Assembly: GCF_040760075.1 (NCBI RefSeq)
Contig: NZ_CP142884.1
Location: forward strand, 1,302,001-1,366,000
Direction of reading: 5' to 3'
DNA length: 64,000 bases
From: Sphingobacterium sp. R2
GTDB lineage: Bacteria; Bacteroidota; Bacteroidia; Sphingobacteriales; Sphingobacteriaceae
Shown: piece after piece, positions 57,708-64,000 of the stretch
Numbering within the stretch: the first letter of the stretch is position 1
Layout of the letters: the number at the start of each line of letters is the position of its first letter
Notes under the pieces: model-generated
Seen by the model: the letters and a program-made list of their open reading frames with translations, nothing else
Database searches by the model: none
Told to the model about the DNA's origin: nothing
Translations under genes and position numbers: made by a program

Positions 57708-58502
57708 ATGAGTAACTATACGAAATTGATGATTTGGGTTTTGTTGCTGTGCATGAGCACGGCACAAGCACAGCATGCCTACTTTCCGAGCAGCGGAATA
57801 GTGACCTATGAACGGAAGTTTCATGTGCAGAACTTCTTGAAGCGTAATTACCTCAACAAACCAGATTTAGATACCTGGGACAAGTTAACGGTCGACAATG
57901 CCGTCAAAAATGGTCCTACCGAGGTGGTGACCCATCATATGTTAAAATTTTACGATCATGAAACGCTATTTGAGACCATTCAGGAAGACTATCCTCCGAG
58001 TTACCGCAGTGTCACCCGATATCAGCCCATTCTTGCAGATTCAAAAACTTATATCAATTTTCAACAGCAGGAGTTTCTCAAATTGCTTCCATTTGGTGAT
58101 GATCAACTTTTACTTAAAGATTCATTGCCTGCTGTAAAATGGAAGTATACTGACGAATATCGAAATATTGCCGGATACGACTGTCGAAGAGTGAATGGAA
58201 TTGTGCAAGATTCGGTGTATGTGGTTGCTTTTTTCGCGGGGCAAATTCCTGTTCCGGGTGGTCCGGAACTTATTCATGGGCTACCAGGGCTAATCATGGG
58301 GGTGTCCATTCCAAGTATGAACGTCAATATGTTTGCAACCAAGGTGGAAATCACAAATGCTCCGGTTTCAAATGTGCTCACCAAAAAGAAAAGAGTGGTG
58401 GCCGAATCTCGAGCAGAGATTCTGAAAAAGCTGAGAGACACGGTTTACGATTATTTGGATGAAAAGGATTTTAAGAAACGTATGCAGAGCATATTCTTTT
58501 AA
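57708..58502 (+). CDS. GLPGLI family protein
   Basis: I chose the ATG at 57708 (MSNYTKLMIWVLLLCMSTAQ), which gives 264 residues, a signal peptide, and a purine-rich AAAGGAG sequence seven bases upstream. The frame is open to an ATG at 57597 that overlaps the receptor stop by 4 bases, but the extra 37 residues do not look like a signal peptide. The naming motif is present (HGLPGLIMGVS). Members are exported Bacteroidota proteins whose role is unknown and which are often encoded just after a TonB-type receptor, as here. Confidence 0.9.
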   Translation: MSNYTKLMIWVLLLCMSTAQAQHAYFPSSGIVTYERKFHVQNFLKRNYLNKPDLDTWDKLTVDNAVKNGPTEVVTHHMLKFYDHETLFETIQEDYPPSYRSVTRYQPILADSKTYINFQQQEFLKLLPFGDDQLLLKDSLPAVKWKYTDEYRNIAGYDCRRVNGIVQDSVYVVAFFAGQIPVPGGPELIHGLPGLIMGVSIPSMNVNMFATKVEITNAPVSNVLTKKKRVVAESRAEILKKLRDTVYDYLDEKDFKKRMQSIFF

Positions 58503-58585
58503 CTAGCGAACTATGCTAGAGGAGAAAAGATAGGCTACTACCACAAAGTGGTGGCCTCGAAGTACCTATCAAAAATAGCCTATAA

Positions 58586-58613
58586 AAAAGCCTGTCCACA
58601 CGAACAGGCTTTT
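58586..58613. terminator. Bidirectional terminator between GLPGLI and metG genes
   Basis: AAAAGCCTGT (58586-58595) pairs with ACAGGCTTTT (58604-58613) around an 8-base loop, in a convergent gap. Confidence 0.85.
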
Positions 58614-58637
58614 ATTATACATGTCTGGCGTTTGCTA

Positions 58638-60707
58638 TTAACGCACCGTACTTCCTATTTTAATTGTTGTCTCTGGTTTGACGAAATCCAGTCTACCATC
58701 GGCATCTTCTGCCATAAGGATCATTCCCTGCGACATAATTCCTTTTATTTCCCGGGGTTCAAGGTTGACCAATATGGACACCTGACGGCCCACAATTTCT
58801 TCAGGGCTAAAGAATTCTGCAATACCCGAAACTACCGTCCGTTTATCAATACCCGTATCGATGGTCAACTTCAATAATTTCTTTGTTTTGGCAACTTTTT
58901 CAGCTGCTGTAATGGTTCCGACACGGATATCCATTTTAACAAAATCGTCGAAGCTGATATTTTCTTTTGCAGGAGCAACCTTGGCGTTGTCGGCTAGGTT
59001 TTTTGCTTTCGCTGCTGTAAGCTTATCAAGCTGGAAGTCGACCTGTTCGTCTGTTATCTTTTCAAATAACAGTTGTACTTCACCCAGTTGATGCCCCACC
59101 TCAATCAACGCATCTGAACCTGCGTCATTCCAGTTCCCCTGAGGAAAATTGAGCATTTCAAATAATTTGGTTGCTGTTTTAGGCAAAAACGGCTGCGCAA
59201 GGACAGCAAGGTTCGCAACGATCTGTGCCGCTACGTTTAATATTGTTTTAACCCGTTCTTCATCCGTTTTGATGATTTTCCATGGTTCCTCATCCGCAAG
59301 ATACTTATTGCCAAGGCGGGCAACATTCATGAATTCTGCCAAAGCTTCGCGGAAACGGAATTGTTCTAAAGAAGATTTAATAGAAACCGGATATGATTTT
59401 AATTCATCCAATACCGCTTGGTCTACCGTAGACAATGCAGCTCCCTTCAATACCCTACCATCAAAATATTTGTGGGACAATACCATAACACGGTTCACAA
59501 AGTTGCCCAAGATAGCTACCAGCTCATTGTTTATACGGGCCTGAAAGTCCTTCCAGGTAAACTCAGCATCTGATGTTTCTGGTAATATAGACGTTAATAC
59601 ATAACGCAATTCATCCTGTTTGTTTGGGAATTCCTGTAGATATTCATGTAGCCAAACCGCGTGGTTTCTAGAAGTAGACAGCTTATCGCCCTCCAGGTTA
59701 AGGAATTCGTTGGCCGGAATATTTTCAGGCAAAATGTAACCGCCGTGCGCATGAAGAATAGCGGGGAAAATAATACAGTGGAAGACAATATTATCTTTTC
59801 CGATAAAATGGATCAATGTAGAATCATCGGCAGGGTTTTCATGTGTTTTCCAATAGTCTTCCCAGTTTTTGCCATGGTCTAATGCCCACTGTTTCGTTGC
59901 AGAGATGTAACCGATAGGCGCATCCAACCAGACATAAAGTTTTTTACCTTGTGCTTCTTCCAACGGTACATCGACACCCCAGTCCAGATCACGGGTCATT
60001 GAACGCGGTTGTAAACCCGATTTAAGCCAAGACTGGCATTGCCCAAACACGTTGGATTTAAGGATATTTTTCTTTCCTTCGATCAGCCATTTTTCAAGCC
60101 ATGGTTGGTATTTATCTAAAGGAAGGTACCAGTGCTTTGTTTCTTTCAATACCGGTGTCTTTCCGCTCAATGTCGAAATCGGATTGATCAGGTCTGTCGG
60201 GCTGAGGGATGTGCCACACTTTTCACATTGGTCGCCATAAGCACCTTCGGACTTACAATTTGGACAAGTACCTGTAATATAGCGGTCGGCCAAAAACTGG
60301 TGGTACTCCTCATCGTAGTACTGTTCGGAAAATTTTTCGACAAATTCGCCTTTGTTGTAAAGGTTCAAGAAGAAATCCTGCGATAACTGGTGATGTATAG
60401 GTTCTGACGTACGGTGGTATATATCGAAAGAAATCCCAAACTCTTCAAAGCTTTCTTTAATTTGTTGATTGTATTTGTCAATGATTTGTTGAGGGGTAAT
60501 GCCCTCTTTTTTTGCACGGATGGTAATCGCCGCACCATGCTCATCCGAACCACATACATAAACGACATCTTTTTGATTTAGACGCAAATAGCGGACAAAG
60601 ATATCCCCTGGGATGTATGCTCCAGCAAGGTGTCCAATATGTAAAGGACCATTGGCATACGGTAATGCCGATGTGATGGTATAACGTTTTTTATCTAGAA
60701 TACTCAA
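58638..60707 (-). CDS. metG: Methionine--tRNA ligase
   Basis: A class I aminoacyl-tRNA synthetase of about 690 residues that charges tRNA-Met. It has the HIGH-type motif HIGH ([12 protein letters not shown]), a zinc ribbon ([18 protein letters not shown]), a KMSKS-type motif read KLSTS, an anticodon-binding helical domain and a C-terminal tRNA-binding (Trbp111-like) domain near residues 575-690. No ATG lies between the promoter and the conserved [14 protein letters not shown]. The longest frame starts with a TTG at 60749 that lies inside the -7 box. The TTG at 60707 (giving [10 protein letters not shown]) is the best fit to the family. Confidence 0.93.
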   Translation of the reverse strand: MSILDKKRYTITSALPYANGPLHIGHLAGAYIPGDIFVRYLRLNQKDVVYVCGSDEHGAAITIRAKKEGITPQQIIDKYNQQIKESFEEFGISFDIYHRTSEPIHHQLSQDFFLNLYNKGEFVEKFSEQYYDEEYHQFLADRYITGTCPNCKSEGAYGDQCEKCGTSLSPTDLINPISTLSGKTPVLKETKHWYLPLDKYQPWLEKWLIEGKKNILKSNVFGQCQSWLKSGLQPRSMTRDLDWGVDVPLEEAQGKKLYVWLDAPIGYISATKQWALDHGKNWEDYWKTHENPADDSTLIHFIGKDNIVFHCIIFPAILHAHGGYILPENIPANEFLNLEGDKLSTSRNHAVWLHEYLQEFPNKQDELRYVLTSILPETSDAEFTWKDFQARINNELVAILGNFVNRVMVLSHKYFDGRVLKGAALSTVDQAVLDELKSYPVSIKSSLEQFRFREALAEFMNVARLGNKYLADEEPWKIIKTDEERVKTILNVAAQIVANLAVLAQPFLPKTATKLFEMLNFPQGNWNDAGSDALIEVGHQLGEVQLLFEKITDEQVDFQLDKLTAAKAKNLADNAKVAPAKENISFDDFVKMDIRVGTITAAEKVAKTKKLLKLTIDTGIDKRTVVSGIAEFFSPEEIVGRQVSILVNLEPREIKGIMSQGMILMAEDADGRLDFVKPETTIKIGSTVR

Positions 60708-60746
60708 TGCTTGAACGATATTAAAGTGTGTACTTGTTTTCTTTGG

Positions 60747-60777
60747 CAAACTTAGATAAATTGCTGTTTATATGCAA
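60747..60777 (-). promoter_or_regulatory. Promoter of metG
   Basis: On the minus strand TTG (60777-60775) and TAAGTTTG (60754-60747) are 20 bases apart. The -7 box overlaps the upstream TTG start at 60749, which excludes it as the start. Confidence 0.6.
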
Positions 60778-60947
60778 TATAAATGCGTATCATATCAAAC
60801 AATCGCAAAAATATTATTCCAAATAGCGGTAGAAAACTCAGATAAATTTACGTTTATTTGTAGGGATAAGCACATTGTTTTCCCATAAATTTTTTATTAG
60901 GGTCTAGCCTTTGTGCTTCCGGTTGTTTGATCATTAGCGATAAAAAG

Positions 60948-61850
60948 ATGTCCAAAATACCTGATTTTCTGAAAGTAGGCGATAAAGTAGCGATCGTCTG
61001 TCCTGCGAGTTTTATTCGTGGATCTATTGATGTAGGCCTCAAAACATTGGAGGGCTGGGGATTGGAGGTTGTGGTCGGAGAGACTGTCAGCACATCGTAC
61101 CACCAGTTTGCCGGACAAGACAGCTTACGAGCAGCTGATTTGCAGTGGGCACTGGACGATCCATCGATTAAGGCAGTATTCGCCGCAAGGGGCGGCTACG
61201 GTTGTGTCCGGATTGTCGATGAAATCGATTTCTCCAACTTCGAAAAACAGCCCAAGTGGCTGGTCGGTTTTAGCGATATTACGGTATTGCATAGTCATAT
61301 TCAACGGAACTTTAAAGTAGCCACAATACATGGACAGATGCCCAAGTCTTTTGAGACGGGAACAAAAGCCTCTTTGGAAACGCTAAAAAATGCCTTATTT
61401 GGTTATAATATGGATTATAGCTATGAGCAGAGCGTCTATCCCAATCGTGCAGGTGAAGGCCGAGGAAAATTGGTCGGCGGAAATTTAGCCATCTTACTCT
61501 CTGTGCTTGCATCTGATTCGGATGTCAATTACAAAAATAAGATTCTATTTATTGAAGATGTTGGTGAAGCTTACTATTCTGTCGATCGCATGCTGTGGGC
61601 ATTGAAGCGTGCGGGAAAACTAAAAAAATTGAGCGGTCTTATTGTCGGCGGTTTCTCTGCCATGAAGGACAACGACCCTGCTTTTGGCCAAAGTGTGGAA
61701 GAAATTGTGTGGGATAAAGTTAAAGAATACGATTTTCCGGTAGCGTTTGCCTATCCGGCAGGTCATATCGATGACAATCATGCCCTCGTATTTGGCCGAA
61801 AAGTGGCATTGAAAACCACGGCTAATGCTGTTCAGCTAACTTACTTGTAG
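60948..61850 (+). CDS. LD-carboxypeptidase (peptidase S66, LdcA-like)
   Basis: A 300-residue enzyme from the ATG at 60948 (MSKIPDFLKVGDKVAIVCPA); an upstream TTG would add seven residues. The nucleophile is Ser109 (GFSD), and the catalytic Glu and His are expected in the C-terminal half (EDVGEAYYSVDRMLWALKRA, and AGHIDDNHALVFG). It removes the terminal D-alanine from muropeptide tetrapeptides in cytosolic cell-wall recycling; no signal peptide is present. Divergent from metG. Confidence 0.93.
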   Translation: MSKIPDFLKVGDKVAIVCPASFIRGSIDVGLKTLEGWGLEVVVGETVSTSYHQFAGQDSLRAADLQWALDDPSIKAVFAARGGYGCVRIVDEIDFSNFEKQPKWLVGFSDITVLHSHIQRNFKVATIHGQMPKSFETGTKASLETLKNALFGYNMDYSYEQSVYPNRAGEGRGKLVGGNLAILLSVLASDSDVNYKNKILFIEDVGEAYYSVDRMLWALKRAGKLKKLSGLIVGGFSAMKDNDPAFGQSVEEIVWDKVKEYDFPVAFAYPAGHIDDNHALVFGRKVALKTTANAVQLTYL

Positions 61851-61889
61851 GTGCAGCTGAACAGCATTTAGCTGCAACACCTATTCTGA

Positions 61890-62720
61890 TTAGCCCGAAT
61901 GTACCGGAATGACCATCATTGCAGCCTGACTCTTCCAAGCCATCTTTTGTGCTAAACTGGTATTGAAAATTCGGCTTAACAAGCCCTTGTCGCGGTGGAA
62001 AGTAACCATCATATCGATATTATTTTCGTTGATGTATTGGTTAATGCCCAGGGCAATGTCTGTATGAAGGATATAACTATACAGGGGATTGTAGGGCGCT
62101 AGCAGATCTTTCATGATCGTTATTTCAGCATTTACAGCTTTATTTGCAGGATCCTCTTTGGTGACATGTACCACATATACCTCACTTTTACGCAATACTT
62201 CAGATGCATTGATCAAAAGGCGGTTTAATTTTAGTTTTACTTCCTTAAGATTTGAGGCTATCAATATCTTTTTCGGTACCCTAAGCTCAGCTCGTGCGGG
62301 AACCACCAGTAAAGGTGTGTGACAATTTTCGATCAGCTTGAGCGTATTGCTTCCGAGTAGTAATTTCTTTAAGCCGCTTTTACCTGCGGTACCAACGATC
62401 ACGAGGTCAATATCCTCCTCTGCACAAGTACGGTTTACGCCGTAGCTTAGTTCATATTCTTCGAGCACAGATTTCCAAGCTATCCCTTCCGGAAAAAGCA
62501 GCATCAGCTCCTGTTGCCAGGTATTGAGATCCTTTTGTTTCTCCTCTAGAATTTCTGAATTGCTGATAACAACAGGTTCGGTACCTACCGTCGGGATTAC
62601 TTCGTACGTATGGTACAAGACCACCTTTTCAATGCCCCATAGCGGAGCCAATTGCGCGGCGTATCGAGCAGCGGCAAAGGCATTGTCCGAAAAGTCTGTT
62701 AACAAGAGTAGGTTTTTCAT
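61890..62720 (-). CDS. Tandem-domain universal stress protein
   Basis: A 276-residue cytosolic protein of two UspA domains. The first ends with the ATP-binding motif GTAGKSGLKKLLLGSNT (GxxGxxG then GS/T). The second (about 148-276) has a reduced ATP-binding site. Universal stress proteins accumulate in growth arrest and energy stress. A second copy of the same design lies at 63506-64000. Two 20-base direct repeats with a TGTG-CACA dyad lie upstream (62732-62771). Confidence 0.92.
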   Translation of the reverse strand: MKNLLLLTDFSDNAFAAARYAAQLAPLWGIEKVVLYHTYEVIPTVGTEPVVISNSEILEEKQKDLNTWQQELMLLFPEGIAWKSVLEEYELSYGVNRTCAEEDIDLVIVGTAGKSGLKKLLLGSNTLKLIENCHTPLLVVPARAELRVPKKILIASNLKEVKLKLNRLLINASEVLRKSEVYVVHVTKEDPANKAVNAEITIMKDLLAPYNPLYSYILHTDIALGINQYINENNIDMMVTFHRDKGLLSRIFNTSLAQKMAWKSQAAMMVIPVHSG

Positions 62721-62731
62721 CCTTATTAGTT

Positions 62732-62771
62732 ATTTGTGTATCACATCATCCATTTGTGTATCACATAATCC
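62732..62771. promoter_or_regulatory. Two 20-bp direct repeats with CRP/FNR-like dyads
   Basis: ATTTGTGTATCACATCATCC and ATTTGTGTATCACATAATCC follow each other directly (one mismatch). Each contains TGTGTATCACA, an inverted TGTG/CACA with a 3-base centre. The 20-base period places them on the same face of the helix. They lie just upstream of the universal stress gene (minus), 11 bases from its ATG. Confidence 0.55.
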
Positions 62772-62979
62772 ATCGCTAAGCTATTACCGACTTAGGTCGT
62801 GTTTTCTGTTGCAGCTCACCGTTTTATTATCGATTATATAGCTATTAAATTACACATAAAGTATTAAAAATGCAATAAATTTATTCCTAGCATAGCGCTG
62901 TGGAGCTTTTCAATTTAAATAATTTCATTAATTTAGGGCGAGTGGTTTTGTTCATCTATTCATAATTTAAGCGTTTTAT

Positions 62980-63387
62980 ATGGCAATTTGGAATTCATTG
63001 AGTAAGTATAGGGATACAGGTCTTTTGGTTTTGCGCATTGGATTGGGCGTGATGATGATTATGCACGGTCTGCCCAAGTTACAAGGCGGCCCCGATCTTT
63101 GGGCCGGCGTAGGTAAATCAATGGGCACGATTGGTATTCATTTTATGCCTACATTTTGGGGATTTATGGCGGCAGTGACCGAAACTGTTGGAGGGCTATT
63201 TTTGTTGTTGGGTCTTTTTTTTAGACCAGCAGCACTATTGCTTGCTTTTACAATGGTTATCGCTGGATTAATGCATCTTTCCAAAGGAGACGGTATCTCT
63301 GGTGCATCTCATGCAATTGAGCTCTTTTTTGTATTTTTAGGACTTATACTTATCGGTCCCGGTAAGCACTCCGTTGATAAAAAATAA
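62980..63387 (+). CDS. DoxX family membrane protein
   Basis: A 135-residue protein with four membrane segments and the family start (DTGLLVLRIGLGVMMIMHGL, then PKLQGG and FFRPAALLLAFTM). DoxX proteins are small quinone-linked membrane proteins; some relate to thiosulfate:quinone oxidoreductase or oxidative-stress responses. The role here is unknown. It lies between two universal stress genes on the other strand. Confidence 0.9.
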   Translation: MAIWNSLSKYRDTGLLVLRIGLGVMMIMHGLPKLQGGPDLWAGVGKSMGTIGIHFMPTFWGFMAAVTETVGGLFLLLGLFFRPAALLLAFTMVIAGLMHLSKGDGISGASHAIELFFVFLGLILIGPGKHSVDKK

Positions 63388-63416
63388 ACGGTTTTCCTAG
63401 AACGATATACGTTATT

Positions 63417-63447
63417 GAAGCCACGATTCCTAAAGGATTGTGGCTTC
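63417..63447. terminator. Hairpin between DoxX and universal stress genes
   Basis: GAAGCCACGAT (63417-63427) pairs with ATTGTGGCTTC (63437-63447) with one G-U. No T-run, so termination is probable rather than certain. Confidence 0.55.
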
Positions 63448-63505
63448 ACTATAACGAGCACTTTTCACTTTCATTGCGATGGTTTTATGTGAAAATATAT
63501 TGTAT

Positions 63506-64000
63506 TTATGATCTATCCATGGGAATAACCAATAAGTTGGCGGAGCCATTCCAGGCGATCTTTTTTGATATGCTGCTTTTGAATAGGCTAGATAATAGTC
63601 CCTGCTTTTTATGGAATGAAAGGATGAGGTCGATGTGTTTCTCTTTTGCATATTCTTCAATACCCACTGCAACGTCATCGTGACTAATGTAGTCATAAAT
63701 CGGATGGTATTTGTCCAGGCGCTCATGAAGATGCTTTAATTCCTGCGCCAGGTCTGCAGCAGAAGCCTCTTTTTTCGCAACATTCAAGACATATAATTTT
63801 GCTTGGAAGGTTTCCAAAACCTGATCTAAATTAAATAAATCCAGCTTGCGATCTACCTCTTTCAGATCCGTTGTCGCCAGTACATTTTTGGGGACGGCCG
63901 GATCTACCTTATGCGAAACGATGAGCATTGGTTTAGGGCATATATCCATTAGGGTAATGGCATTGCTTCCTACCAGGATTTTAGCAAAGCCAGTCTGACC
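63506..64000 (-). CDS. Tandem-domain universal stress protein, C-terminal part
   Basis: The frame runs off the right end of the window. The last residues before an internal ATG at 63949 read GQTGFAKILVGSNAITLMDI, which is the end of the first Usp domain, so the internal ATG is not the start. The second domain resembles the 61890-62720 protein throughout (AVPKNVLATTDLKEVDRKLD; SFHKKQGLLSSLFKSSISKK). It is a paralogue of that gene from a likely duplication, with the DoxX gene between the two copies. Confidence 0.9.
   Translation of the reverse strand, partial: GQTGFAKILVGSNAITLMDICPKPMLIVSHKVDPAVPKNVLATTDLKEVDRKLDLFNLDQVLETFQAKLYVLNVAKKEASAADLAQELKHLHERLDKYHPIYDYISHDDVAVGIEEYAKEKHIDLILSFHKKQGLLSSLFKSSISKKIAWNGSANLLVIPMDRS

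Noticed and set aside
58548..58877. 109-residue plus-strand frame over the metG 3' end
   Set aside because: Runs through the terminator hairpin and antisense to the conserved tRNA-binding domain of metG; no family resemblance.
63506..63949. Universal stress gene starting at the ATG at 63949
   Set aside because: The frame continues upstream with the conserved end of the first Usp domain to the window edge.

Overview
The window looks like chromosomal DNA of a Bacteroidota bacterium, most likely Sphingobacteriaceae (Sphingobacterium or a close relative). The signs are a SusC/SusD outer-membrane pair, a GLPGLI protein paired with a TonB-type receptor, a barrel-less TonB plug protein, a PafA-type alkaline phosphatase, the NagB-PIG-L fusion typical of the phylum, and repeated promoters of the Bacteroidota form TAnnTTTG a short way upstream of start codons. 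Genus assignment is inference. No phage, transposase, integrase or CRISPR array was found.

Layout. 1-377 is the 3' end of an N-acetylmuramoyl-L-alanine amidase gene. 582-8470 is a block on the minus strand: a conserved protein of unknown function, a Nudix hydrolase coupled to a phosphohexomutase, a lipoprotein, an enoyl-CoA hydratase-like protein and a large MG2-like/plug protein. purD and a tRNA-Glu gene follow on the plus strand (8592-10026). 10027-12427 is loose accessory sequence holding only three small genes (DUF4385, DUF2256, DUF3253); the 46-residue DUF2256 gene is easily missed. 12428-20881 is a nutrient-uptake operon: TIG/NHL lipoprotein, SusC, SusD, a BT_3983-like surface lipoprotein, and an Asp/Glu racemase-like gene. 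xseA-xseB lie opposite. 22760-25641 is a two-gene operon of a GH3C-beta-lactamase protein and an M19 dipeptidase, followed by radA.

27355-41321 holds a TlpA-type thioredoxin, a methionine aminotransferase, the NagB-PIG-L fusion, a GH20 hexosaminidase, a second identical tRNA-Glu, a beta-carbonic anhydrase, a nucleotide-sugar dehydrogenase with a processive glycosyltransferase (exopolysaccharide), prfB with an intact programmed +1 frameshift, and pgi. 41488-64000 holds a Zn/Cd-type P-ATPase, a small membrane protein, a DUF2147 protein, a MacB-type permease, kbl, typA, uvrA, a PafA-like phosphatase, an Rrf2 regulator, a TonB-type receptor with GLPGLI partner, metG, an LD-carboxypeptidase, two universal stress proteins (the last cut by the window end) and a DoxX protein.

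A theme worth following is handling of cell-wall or amino-sugar fragments: amidase, GH20, NagB-PIG-L, LD-carboxypeptidase, the beta-lactamase/dipeptidase pair, the racemase, and a Sus-type importer with no glycosidase beside it. Several of these enzymes carry changes at key positions: Thr for the catalytic Asp in NagB, Ser for the first catalytic Cys in the racemase, loss of the GH3 barrel in the beta-lactamase protein, and Asn for Asp in the HETD motif of XseA. These are the most testable oddities. I did not identify a clear, wholly new multi-gene system.
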